Shown here piece after piece: positions 33,251-46,560 of a stretch of DNA of 64,000 nt. Numbering within the stretch: position 1 is the stretch's first letter; each line of letters opens with the position of its first letter. The notes beneath the pieces are model-generated. The model saw nothing but the letters and a program-made list of their open reading frames with translations. It was not told where the DNA came from and searched no databases. Source of the DNA: Sphagnum compactum. Its lineage: Eukaryota; Bryophyta; Sphagnopsida; Sphagnales. The stretch covers positions 9,538,213 to 9,602,212 of the forward strand of contig OZ234493.1 in assembly GCA_965153455.1 (NCBI GenBank). The letters are read 5' to 3'. The position numbers were made by a program, and so were the translations under genes.

Positions 33251-36200
33251 TTAATATTATAATCGTAATTACAAGCTAACAATAGATTGTTTAATACACA
33301 TACACATGCATGTGAATTCGTGACTTCAAAAACCTTATGGCCCACAAAAATTTATGGCATGCCATGACAAATATCGGTGCCATAAACTCAAGACACACAA
33401 AAACTTATGATGTCATAAAAAATCATGGACTGTCATGAAAATAAGTTCTTTTGGGTGAAGGGGAGGGGAAGTGGTATCACCAAAAAGAAAGGGGGGAAGA
33501 GAAGTTGGTTTTCTCAGTCACCCATTTCCTTATAGGTTAGAATCACCCATCATCAAACATGTATCTATCACTAAACATTTTCTGATTTTTTTCTCATTCC
33601 TTCACCAAATTGAGTGTTTTTTTTTTGTTTTTTTTTGGGGGCTGTCAATGGATGTATAAATTGGAGGGCTGCAAATGATCTTTGAATGTCAAACGTAAAG
33701 AAGCAATGGCTGAAAACACAAGAAAAGGATGATTGATAGTTTGTTTCAATTTTTTTGAAAAATTAACTTACGACTCCTTTCTAGTTCTAGCCCATTATCT
33801 TCCTCATTTTTTATCTGTTTTGAGTGATTAAAAACTTGATTGGTGTGTCAGCTAGGGTATTACAAAACCTCTTGAACAATTTTATTGAGCAACTTTTATA
33901 TTCTAGAGGCAAAGATGCAACGATCAAAGGTTTTAAGCTCAAAATCCTAATTTATTTTAATTCACCCATCACCAAACATTGAAACCCCTTACACCAAATA
34001 CCCATATCTTCCCCAATCCTTTATTGAATTGAGCAATTTTTGCAACATTGAAAGTGATAGGTGGATAGCTACACATGTTCTTTAAACTTTAGAAGCAATC
34101 AAACAATGTATGAGAATTCAACTTCTATTGAGTTCTTAAATGTTTGTTCACCAACCTATCTACTTTAGATGTCATAATTTCCCCCATCAAGAGATGTTGG
34201 ATTCAACCTCATCCATCCCCCCCCCCACTCAATAAATGATCCTCTCCAAACCCACAACCCATGAAATTTTTACAAGTTTAAATTTTGTTTGCCCAAACAA
34301 CTTCCAACTAGTTGCATACCAATAATCCCATGTCTCATTGTGATCATCCCAACAATAGGCCTTGAATTCCCACGGTGGAAAATAAAATCCCACTTAAAGC
34401 TCCATATTCATGGGTGTTCATTTCCCATCTTCTCAATCCCACATTTCCATAAAAATCCCATCATCCCTTGATATATTTCAAGCATGTTCAACTTGATAAT
34501 ATAATGTTATAATTCTCAAATCCCTTACGAATCTTCTTCATTTCCACAATTTGCTTTTATCTAAATCATTATACAATTTATTTCTACACATCAAACTTAG
34601 AATTTCCAATGTAGTGAAAATCTTGAAAAATTTATGACAAAAGAATTCCATAAAAAATTATGTTGTGAGCATTTTTTTCATCAGCAACGACACAAACACA
34701 CGCCAAAAAACCTTAAAATAAAAGACCATGGATATGTAGTTCTTCATAATTCAGGTACCTTTCCCAAAATTCGTCACCTCCTTTTACGTTGAAAGTTCCA
34801 CCACTACAAAATTGCAAACATTTCTACTTCACAAATTGCAAACAATATATGACAATTCCCAAAAAAAAATCATAGCCACCATCACCAAACACCTTGAAAA
34901 ATTTTGCAACAAAACTGACAAACCATTCACAATTCAAACATAACACACACCCAACATTCATGAGCTACACATTAAAAACACCCCAAAAACAACACCAACA
35001 CACCACCATTTTACATTCACTCACAAATAAACAAAATGCTTAGAGTATAACCTAAAGAAAAACTCAAACAAGTGTAATTTGTCCACCTTAATCACCATTG
35101 ATCCTTTCCTTAATCCTTTCCTTGCATCTTGATCATTTCAACTACTAAAAATGTTCATGCTTCTACCATCTACATTTCCTTCACTTTTCCTCCTTAATCT
35201 AATTAGGTTAACTTGTTATCCAACCCTATTCCCACTTTCCAAAATAATTGTTTAGTCATTGGCCCATAACACATTAGCATCATGGCATGTTGTAGTCCAT
35301 TAGCCCCTACACCAATACAATGGTTCAAACTTAAAAGTCAGTGTTGTCTTGGTATATGATAACATTATGTGGTTATAATCTTTAAAAAAACCTTTGGTCT
35401 TAGTTTTGACACCTTACACTTATTTGGAGGTTCTCCATGCGGGGATTTTAACTTAATTATTTGAATTTCAAAACCTTTCCATTCTAGTTATAACATTTTT
35501 TTTTCAAATTTTAGAACTTTTAGGTTTTGATTCAAAAACCAAATCCAATCCCATGTACATATCACACACTCCGCAACTAAAGATTGCATGGGTACACAAT
35601 TTTTGCACCAAGTTAAAATATGGGTCTAAATAGGTACATAATTCAACAATTAATTAAAACTAACAGTCAACCATAAAGTTAAACTTACTTATCAAGTTTT
35701 CAAAAAAAAATCAACTTGCCTACCTAAAAAATATGACCTTTTCTTAAAGAATGTATTTTGACAATTTTGATTTCAATTGAAGACTAGCAAAAGATTAGTT
35801 CCATGGGGTAAAAACATACTATAATGGATTTTTTTGAATGTCACAAAGGCAAAATTTTATGGGTTGGACACATTCTATCCTATAAAACCCATATGCAAGT
35901 TGGAAATTCTAACAAAATGGACTCAAACAATTGAATATAATATTCTTTGTCTTTCTACTTTCAAATAATTGCAACAAAAACATTGATTTTCAATGAGATA
36001 TGGACTTTGCAATTTAGGCAATTCCAAGGTCACAATTGATAAAAATAAAATGTTATGGACTCATTACCTTGCAATGGAATTGAAGATTTTTCCACAATTT
36101 TGGGACATGATGTAGTTCAAGGGTTATAATAGTTAGGAATAATTTTTTTGGAAAATATGAAATATGTGATGGATTTTAGAGTTCCTCATTGTGTGCAATA

Positions 36201-36620
36201 AAAGTCAAATAAATTTCAAAGTTCATCACATATCCAAAAGGATGTTTTTCATGACCATTACTAAATACAAGTGTTCAAAATGGTTGAAAGTAGGGCTTCG
36301 TTATGTCGTACGCTCCTTGGCGACATCTACAACCTTCATTGTCAACATACGTAAATCAAATAACATAATACCATCCTAACATAATGTTTACTAGCGTTAA
36401 ATTTATTTTTTTTCAAGGTTGCTTAATTGGCCAAGTAGAAAATATAATGTGTCTATTTGTACATTTCTAGAGTGGAATAAATTGGTTTTTTTTTGGTAGT
36501 GTGATTGGTTATTGTGTTAAATCAAGAATGAACTTTTGGTGACCAAACAAAATGTACATAACATAATTTGACTATTTGAAATAATTAAGGGGGAAAAACA
36601 TTTGACAATAAACACACTAC
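33251..36620. other. Intergenic DNA, no gene recognised
   Basis: AT-rich with long homopolymers. No recognisable coding sequence or repeat unit. Confidence 0.5.
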
Positions 36621-36624
36621 AATT

Positions 36625-36690
36625 GCATGCACTACTAGGGGAGTTGAACCCCAGTCTCAAAAGGCTTTGCCCATTTGCAATAGCAGTGTG
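36625..36690 (-). mobile_element. Possible tRNA-like relic
   Basis: The reverse complement contains ATTGCAAATGGGCAAAGCC and CTGGGGTTCAACTCCCC, resembling a D arm and a well-paired T arm. The anticodon arm and acceptor stem cannot be drawn, so this is a relic or SINE head at best. Confidence 0.4.
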
Positions 36691-36699
36691 TTTGCACCC

Positions 36700-39600
36700 A
36701 CCCACAACCCCACCCCAAGTTCCAACTTGCAACCCCAACCATATTAAACAAAAGACAAAAATTGCAAATAATAAGTCCAAAAGCACAAGTGCATGCTGCA
36801 CAATGCAACTCTAGAAGTCCTCTAAACTCCAAACTTTCCAACATTCACATTATGCAAGATAACTCCAAAACACCACATAAAAATCTCCAAGCCCACTCCA
36901 CATACCTACATGACCTTTCAAAATATGTTTCAAAGCTAAAAACCAACCCATGGAATTGTTTGACATGTGTGTTTCAACAAAATCAAAGAGCAAATGTATA
37001 CTTGCAATATTTTTAATGTGCAAAACTTCGTACAAAATGGAAACGCCCCAACAAAAAATGGACCTAAAAAAGAAATTTAAACTACTTTAATTAACAAACC
37101 ATCTACCATTAAGCATCAAGGCAATATTGAGGCTTTTGTGTCCTTCCACTTGGTGATGGCATCTTGAAAAAGGAAATTGCCAATTGTGTACATACTCCAG
37201 AGCCATAAAGATTTGTGGCTACATAAATATAATTGTGTATAAATGCTGGTTACTTATAGAAAGAGAGGTGTAGGTTTGGCTATTGCTCATGAGAGAGGGG
37301 AACAAGGGTGGCAATCTCTCATGAGAGAAGGAAGTGGAGATAATGAAAAGTTGATTAATGATGGGAGCATGAGTCGCTATAGTGAAAGTGACAAGGGAGG
37401 CAATGTTGTTACTTTGCAAAAAGATGCCCTAACTTTTAACTTTTTTTTTTTTCATGCCTACAAGTAGCCCATCCAAAAACTACGTAGCCATTTGGAGATT
37501 TGTAGCCACAAAAAAAAATACTAATGCTTACCATCCAAACCAAAACAAGCTCATTTATAATTGCATAAAAATCCAAGTACAAAACACAAGATGAAAATCA
37601 AAACACAAAAGCCATGTGCAAATGAAAATTGCAAAACATAAAAAATTGCAAAGCAAACAAAACACATTGTGTTTTAGAATCTCAAATCACCAAAAATGAT
37701 TTGAGATTACAAAACTTGGGATGATTATATCTAAAACAACCAAGCAAAAATTAGCATTAGAACTCATATTAGTATTCAATTAAAAATATTGTTTCTAAAA
37801 AAAACCCAATACCATGACCAATTTGAGATGTTTCAAGAGTCGATCTACCTACACAACATTAATTAACCAATTTTGGGTGGTTATTTTATTTTGGTAATAA
37901 CCTTTGGTTTTGGTTTTTTCGAAAATTTTAGAAATAAATAATTTATAATTACGGGTTTTTATGGAATTGAAAATTAATAAAACCCTTTTTTTTACTTAAA
38001 AAAAACCATGGCTATATATTAGATCATTTCTTTGACATTTTGAAAACTACAATTACATATTCTTAAAAGTCCCCTTGAGAACTTGGGGGGTTGGTGTCAT
38101 TTTTAATGATTTTCCCACATTGATTACTTTTGAACATTATATCTTTTCCTAAAATTAAATCAAGGTCTTTGTGTCCAAATTCAACATTTCCTAGGTTAGA
38201 TATTGTTGTACCTAGCATTAATTAATTAATTAAAAATTTTCCAAACAATTTAATAAAATATTTACTTGCCATGTTCAAATTCCCAAAAAAGGTAAAAGGA
38301 ATTGATGAACTTTACACCACAATTTCATGCATTTTTGAAAGGGCATTTCAAAACACCAAATGTTGAACCCTCAATCTCCTACACGTCACAATGGTGGAGT
38401 TTACAAAGTTTTTCTTTTCATCTTTGTTGTTTCTATTGGGGTTTGATGGGCCATTCTCACCTTCACGAGTTGCATACATGTACTTTTAGTGTTGAGGACA
38501 AACAAGATTTTGCTTTAACAAATATTTCAAAAAGGTTTGGATCATAAAAAATATTTGTTTCAACGTAGTGATGACATTGATACATTGTTCTTCCAATCAA
38601 ATGAAAGTTATGAAGGCTCCAAAGTTTTGAATTTCTTTGTTTGTGAGAATGTAGATGCATCAAATGGGAATTCTATGAGATTGATATTTGGGGAGGTCAC
38701 TCCCTTGTCATTTTGGTGGACACTTCAGGTTAAAGGATATTTTGTGAGGGGGGTATTAATTTGTTTTTGTTTTTCTTACACCTTATAATTATATAATATT
38801 GTAATATACAACATTTTTGAACATGCTATTTTTTTATATTCAACAACAATTCATGGAATATTATATATCCTATTGTAACATAAAAGTTAAATTTACATAA
38901 AAATACAATGTCATTATTTGCTAGAAACCCAAGAAATGATTTTTGAAAATAGGATATCACATATCCACCATTAGAGATTTTTGTTTTCTACAAATTTTTT
39001 TAGGGTTTCTAAATTTTGGTTTTTTCCAAGGGGATTGGCACTTTAACAAAAGTTTTCCAAAAACTTTGAAACTTTTGGTTCCACAATGACATTTTTTCTT
39101 GAGAGGATGAAAAAAAAAAAAAAAAAAAAACTATATGTATGAATAAGTTGTGAAAATAAGTCTCCAAATTATTTGAAATATTTAAATTTATCATGTGAAA
39201 AAAAATGTTTACTTGCAAGGCTTTTTCTTGTATCTACATGTTATACATAACCTTTATTTATAGGTGTTCAAGCTTCCAATTGGCTCTCTCCTCATCCCTC
39301 ACAATGCATTTAACCTCTCCTTGTTAATTTTTGTTTTACTTGTACATAATCTACAAAAAAATGGTTAAATGGATCTTCATCCATCCATAGAAGGTTATTA
39401 AAAATTTATATTCACCCTTGGGAGGGTTAGGGAATATTATGGGTTGCTTCCAAAAATCTAAAAAAAATGTTTTGTTTGACAACCAATTACACCAAAACAT
39501 TGGTTATAAAAAATATTTCAGCTTTCCTTCAATTTAACATTTTTGGAGGTTCCCATTTTTTATAAAAATGTTTAGTGGTTGATTGACGCGCATCCTACCA

Positions 39601-41560
39601 CATTAGTTATACCTTATTAATAATCTTAAATAAAAAGTCATTGGAACCTTTATTTTAAACTCTATATTAATTAAAATGCTTCTTACCCATAATATTCACA
39701 TCCAATCTTGTTTTGAAAAGTTTTTAGATTTTTACCTTCAAAGAATATACGAAACACAACATTTTGTGCATGTTAGGTTGTAATATTTGGAAGTGGCTTC
39801 CCCAAGGAGTGGTAAAAATTAGAAATGCATAACTTCATTTTTAAATTTGGAGTTTCAACACCATTAAGGTTTTTTTTCCCATTGTCTTTGTATTTTTGTC
39901 TATTGTGAGTTTTCCATCTTAAAATTCCAAGTCATCACACATGCACCTTAAACATCTATGTAATGTTTTTATTCCTAGCAAAATAAACCATTTTTTGACA
40001 AAGAAATTGGGAAATTTTTGGAAAAATTTGTTTTTCCAGTGTAAATTTTGCAAAATTTTTGATACCAAAATAATGGAAAAAAAAAGTATCTATGAGACAA
40101 ATGTGAATGGAATGCCTAAACATGAATTTCCAAGACAATAAAATGTTGAATTATAAAATATTTATGCTTTTACAACATAAATGAAATTAAAGTTATTATT
40201 CAACACCTTGTTGGTAAATTAAATTAAGTATAGTGGTATAATAACTAAAGTTTAAAGTATGGTGGTATAACGGCTAAAAGGTGAAGGTATTGGTGTAGGT
40301 GTTGCCTTGGTTTTTGGTGAACCAACACCTAACCCTCCAAAAGATTTAGGTTAGAAAACTTATTTTCATTTCTTTGTCAAATGGAATGTTTATTGTTTTG
40401 TTGCTTTCCATGCAAGGAAAGCCGATGTAGGCAAGTGAAATGGAAGAGCCCGTGACATATTGTTATAAATTTACATTAAAGAAACAATTTATATTCTTTT
40501 TGTTTGGTTGATTAGGGAGAATTTTAAAAAAAAACATTGAGTAGGTGCACATAACAAACATTTGGCAATGAATTTAATGGTGCATTTTGTTTGTAGCATC
40601 CACTTTCACAAATGGACGTTCTTGTGACATGGTAACCAAAAAGGAAGGGACTTGAAAACCTAACACAATGAATAGAAAATCATGTGAATAACATCATCAC
40701 ATTTAAATAACATCTTTATTTTGTTGATCAAAATCCATTTTTCAACAACAAAGAAACCTATTTACACCACCATCTATCAACAACTTGCATTTTAATGTTG
40801 CATTGATAGGAATGTCAAATAACTTGTAGACCATTATACACATAACAAACTTTTCACATGGAGATGGATGAAATGCTCCATTTTCCACTTTTGTGGTCTT
40901 CTTGTCTTATGTATCATCCCACTTTTGCCATAACCCATATGAGTTCATTTCACAAAACATAAGTTTGTGCCATTTACCTCATCCCATTGACCTTATTTCC
41001 ATTGCCATTTGCTTGATGCTAAGATCATCAAGACATTTCCAACCACACATCACAAACCATAAAAAGAAAATCATGGTTGTGCTTGCAACATTGTTAAAAC
41101 ACCTCACATAATATAGGACCACCATTGTTGAATGCCCTTCATGAGTGAAAAAACAAAAACTCCAAAACTCACCATCACTAGTAGACTTTGCCAAAAGCTT
41201 AAAACCCTAAAACTAGTTGGACTATTTTTGAGTCCACAACACCACCAAAGTATTGCGTAGACCAAAGCTTCATGATGTTTGGTCACTTGATATTCCATTC
41301 ACCACTCCAACCACAAAAATTGCCATGCTTCACTCATATAGTCTTGTTCATATTTTGTGCACTTTTTGTGCTTTTTAGGCCACTTTAGATGAGGATCCAA
41401 GGTCCAATGAAATAGAGTAATCCTATTGGATGAAAGCCATAAATTGGACCTATTGCCTTTAAATGAGGGTCCAAAACCAAAAAGTGACAAATCGAGGCTA
41501 AATCTACATGGCACCATATTGGGAGGAAAAATCAATTGATTTGAAGGAAAAAAAAAAGAG
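36700..41560. other. Intergenic DNA with LTR fragment
   Basis: About 37560-37745 matches the LTR-like segment 19430-19560, including the small palindrome formed by CTCAAATCA and TGATTTGAG. Near 40250-40330 a weak tRNA-like A-box (GGTGGTATAACGGCTAAAAGG) occurs. Otherwise no gene is recognised. Confidence 0.5.
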
Positions 41561-41579
41561 CTCTAAAGGAGAGCTTGTT

Positions 41580-41617
41580 ATTCGAGTAAAGCCCAACGCC
41601 GTGGGCTTCACTCGAAT
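41580..41617. repeat. 16-bp inverted repeat with 6-nt loop
   Basis: ATTCGAGTAAAGCCCA, loop ACGCCG, TGGGCTTCACTCGAAT: arms pair with one mismatch. A related TTTGAGTAAAGAC and GGGCTTTACCC follow within 100 bp. Confidence 0.9.
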
Positions 41618-44600
41618 AAGGACCCATGAATAAGGACCCATATGGGGTGACGCCTAGTGTAGGTTAAATTTGAGTAAAGACCTCAGCCAAGGGCTTTACC
41701 CAGTGTAAAAGACTAAAGACCCGCTCTGATTTTTTTTTTCCTCTTTTATCCCGTGATACCTAAGGCTGGTGCCTTGGGTGCCTTGGGCAAAAGAAAACGA
41801 AGAAAGGTCGGGCGTTTCAAAAAATGCAATGCTCAATGGCGCGCGTTCTTCTATCTTTTGGAACGCCCCCCAAATAGCCAAGGAAAAAAAATACATTGTG
41901 TAACATCATCCCCTTTTGAATTGCCATTAAAAAAATCGAGCACGACTTCTACGTCTTTACCCGAGTTTCACATTCAAAATTCAATTTAAGAATTTGAAGA
42001 TTTTAGAGAATTTAGAGAATTTAGAGAATTTAGAATGTGGATTGGAAATTTGATTTAAAACTAACCCAAACTGAGACCTAAGGTTGTTGTGACACCAGTG
42101 ATGTGTGGGTAAAACTTTACCATGGGTTTAGGGTTCAGGGTTTAGGGTTATGGATTTTATTGTAGAGTTAATACATACTGTACCTAGCTTGTACATATTG
42201 CAGAATTAGCCAGCCTTTATTTACTGAGCTAGTAACAGTTGAAGTTTTACAATTACATGGGGAGGGTAATTGTTTTGTTGAAGTGGGTAAACATAGGGTA
42301 AATATATGCCAAAATTATAATAGAGCATATATGCATTTTCATGTTTTGAAATGCATATGGTCATGATGGTGTTGTTCAAATTAATGTGACTAATTATTGA
42401 ATATATATTTTTTATTGTGGAATTTTTATTTTTTATTCATTAGATTAAATATTTTGAAAAATATTCTTACCATATGCTCTTGGAACTAATGTTTTTTTTG
42501 GGGAGCAATTTTTTGCATTTTGGCCACAAAGTTTTTGAAAAAAATTGGATTCTTTTAAAAAGTGAAAATTGGAAAAAGTTGCTGAAATTTAAATTTTGGA
42601 AAGATTCACCAAACTTTCGAAAGCATAAAATTGAAGGGAAAAAAAAAAAAACCATGCTTAAAATCCTTTAGATTTTACTACCATTTGCCATTATAGAAAT
42701 TCTTCGAAAATATTTCTTCTTTAGATTTTACTACCATTTGCCATTATACATTTCTTCCTTTGATATTGAGAGGCAATTTTCCATGTTTGGATTTGTTGTT
42801 GGATGTTCTTGATTTGCTATTACTAGTGTCATGTGGACATAACTTATGCAATTAATCAAAATTTGGTAGTATGTAAAGTTTCATGTCATTGAACACTTTC
42901 CTCCCACACCATGATATATGTTACATCAACAAGCTCTCAAGTTCATCTCTAAAAACTTCAGCTCAACTCTTGAGATGAACTTGATAACTTGTTCCTTGTG
43001 GCATAGCTATGGGCTACCTTTGAAAAATGGGTTCAATGTGTTGCATTCATTATGTCTCATTTTCATAAGTTGGATGAATGTAATCCATTGCTCATATATT
43101 TGGTTAAAGCAGATAACTTGTGAACTAAGCTAATGCACATATGACTTTGTTATAATTATTATAGATTGCTAATGTGGCTTACAATGTTGTAATTGTTACA
43201 AAGAATCCTATTCATAATGCCCAAAGTCATCCCCTTTATATTAGGGGTCCATTTTATAGGACTTATAATTTTGTTTTAAATAAAAAGCCAAATTCTATTT
43301 AAATCAAATAATTTCATGCCTTTATTGTTCATGGAATAATTAGATTTCTAATTAACATTAAAATGGGTTTTAAAAATCAATTAACAATACTTTTGGGACC
43401 AAGTGGGTTGTCAAAAGTCACCCCAAAACATAACCAATGCTTAATGCTTATTGTGATAACTAATTATTTAAATTGATGTTGAAAGTTTTGGATGAACTTG
43501 TAAAAAAAATTTCTTATGCATTAAGGGAATATTTGAGAAAATTTTAAATGAATTCAATGAGTGTTGAATATTAAAAAATAAATTAAAATATGGCATTTTT
43601 TCATTGTTTAGAAAAAAAATGAAATGATTTGAAAATGATATATTTATGATATATTTTTTATCTCTATCTTTCCATTATAATATAATGTAATATTTTTTCA
43701 TCATCATAATTTTAAAATTTTGATTTATGAATCAACATATTTGTAAAATATTTTGTCTTTTAAAGACTCATTAAGAACACAATCCTTGTACTATGTTTGC
43801 ACCCTTTTATCAATCGATATTGGTCTTGAATGTTGAATATTTACTAACCACCAAGAATCTAGTTCACCAATAAGTTATAAACATTTAAACGACTCATATT
43901 ATGACGCACTCCTAAATGCATGAAAATGATAATAAACATTATCTACCAATTGTTGATGAAAAATGAGAATCTACCCAACACTTTTTGCATCATTGAGGAG
44001 GTTGATTGGTCACCCATCCTACCATTCTTTTCGGCTTAAGTTGAATCAACGAAATTGCATCCTCGCAAGCAACAATATTTATTAGTGCAAAGTGTAATAA
44101 CTTCAATCACAAGTATTAGATTAATGCAACAATTTCTAAAGACATTTTCAAAAGGAAACTTGCAATGACTTAAGGCCAAAATCAAGTTATTAGTAACTAC
44201 ATAGTTGAATGGGTTTTTGTTGTCCACAAAAAATGGAAGAATTTTCGCCTCACCTCTAAAACAAATCTACAATACAAAAGATCCTTCCAATTCATAAGGA
44301 GTAAGCATAACATCCCTCAACCTCAACTATGCCTTGTGATTCAAGTATGTTTTGATTCACGATAACCTTTGCCTCATGTTTTATAATGAGTAATGTCAAG
44401 CGGTGGGGGACATTCCCAAAAATGCGAGGCCAAACTTGACCACCACCTCATCTTAAACCCCTTATTTCGGGAATGGCCTCACCTTAGGGTTTTAGTGAGA
44501 AGATCATGGAACATACCAAAGCATAACATAAATAGAGAAATGCCAACCTAGACTACTTTGACGACAACTTATATGAAAAATTATTTGATCTTTTATATGA

Positions 44601-46560
44601 AAAGGTTCATCACACAAAGGAAATATGCATACATTGTCCTACCATAAGACAAACGAGGATAATCTTTTTACGTATGGAACTGCCTTGGGGCCACATCCAA
44701 GTGCTCGAAGCCCTAGGGTACCATTGCAGCTCCACCGAACTCTATAGGCTGGGAACCTGGAGGGAGGACATAAACCATGCAATTGGTATGTGAGGGAATG
44801 TACATGTGGGCCACAAGGAGCACATCATGACCACTTTCTGGTACTTGTTCCTCCTTTCAAAAAACTTGGTATCTATCAGAAACAAACCCTAAACTAATAA
44901 CAAACCACCTGGACCAATCATTATGATTCGCCACTCAGAAACAGGGAACATCAGTCAGATCATATTATTTATCATCAAAACCCCAGCAAAACTTCATTAC
45001 ACTCTTCTCTGGCAAGTGTTAGGCTTTGCTGTGCCTTTTACCAATGTCAACAACAAACTGTGCAAAATATTGGGCCAAAACCATTTTGCTGAGACAAAGT
45101 GGCATAAAGTTTTTTCACTTTCTTTCTCCATATCTATCAGTTCCTGAGAATGTTGTAATAAGTAAATAACACATCCATCTGTTCATGGTATCTCTTGATA
45201 AGTCAAGTCATTTCAAATCCCCTCATGAGGATGTGGGAGAGACATATCGGGTATATGTGGAAAATTTAAGGATTCACTCCTTTAAACATTCACTTACAAA
45301 AAGATCTTATTTTATTACAATACATAATGACGTATGTTGTGGACTCGTTAAACGTCCAACACTCCGGTAAACCTCCATTTACAAAAGGGGATCTTATTAC
45401 ATACATAATGATGACATTGTGGACGAGAATTCCCACTTTGTGAAATGCTTGTGCACGGGATCAGACATGGGACTCGTATGGTGGGGGTTGTCATACTCAC
45501 CTGCCTCCATCATATTATACATTGGGTAATGCCATTACCCTGACATTATCCAGCTTTTTTCCTTAAATGAAACAACCGAATCTCTTGTGTGATACACAAG
45601 AGATGACGACCAATGCAACCCTTTTCCCGTTGGAGGAGGTAGGAAACCTAACAATGAAAGTTTGTGATAATGTCTTTGACGGGTATGGTGCAATTACTTT
45701 CCGTCCCCAAATGTATGACTCAAACATGCACAAACCTTACCTTCATTGCAGTTATGAACATGAAAATAATGGACTCGTAGTGGGTGGGGTCCGGTCCGGT
45801 CGGGTTGGCGATAGATAGTCGCATCATGTAGTGGCATGTGCTTAGAAAACGCACCCATGTAAGTGTAATAGACTTTGGATGGAATTAGTATTATGTGAAG
45901 TGATGCTAGACTTTTTTTTGGCTTTGGGTGAAGATATCAATCAATCGCATGTGCATGGAAAAAAATGGGACTTCGAGTGTGTAAGGGTATTAGACTTTGG
46001 GTTTGAGGAAGGATATCAAAAGCATGTGCATGGAAAGGGAAAGAGATTCAATTAAGTTTACCAAAATAAAGGATTAGTCTTTGGGTAAGAGAAGTTCACA
46101 CTTGAGAGTCAATGGCACATGCTAATAATGAATAGCAGTAGTAGTAGTGTGCATGGAAAAATAACAATAATTTGATGGGTGATGATGGGCAGCACCAAAA
46201 TGTGTCTTTGGGCACCACCGGACACAATCTTGGATGGGCAAAAGGGCACTCACGGACAAAAAAAAGAAGCAAGCAATGCTTTTGTACTGGTTACAAGTAT
46301 GTGCACATATAATGTTGGGGGAACTAAACTAACTCCTGTACATGTGAACCATGGGACATAACTATTAATTTAACTGAAATGATGGAAAATGTGTATCTGA
46401 AAGACAATTATGTATTGAACATGTTTAGGTGTTAATTTGTTGGAGAGTTAAGACAACACCCAAATCTGATTCTTCAAACATTATTATTCTAAAATAGGCA
46501 TAAAAAAGTAAAATTTTGATAAGTCATTTGTAAGCTTTAATGAGCAGTGCTTTGCTTTTT
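41618..46560. other. Intergenic DNA with small duplications
   Basis: Holds AGAGAATTT 9-mers (about 42004-42030), a telomere-like GGGTTTAGGGTTCAGGGTTT at about 42124, a 53-bp duplication (42667 and 42720), and a diverged ~85-bp duplication (about 45275-45430). An open frame at 45567-45818 has no recognisable domain. Confidence 0.5.
42667..42760. repeat. 53-bp direct duplication
   Basis: TTTAGATTTTACTACCATTT with the following GCCATTATA occurs at 42667 and again at 42720. Confidence 0.9.

Noticed and set aside
31272-36690. Intact tRNA genes
   Set aside because: A- and B-box-like sequence is present but acceptor and anticodon stems do not pair.
39105-39130. Long A-tract as a retroposon tail
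   Set aside because: No element body or target-site duplication could be found next to it.
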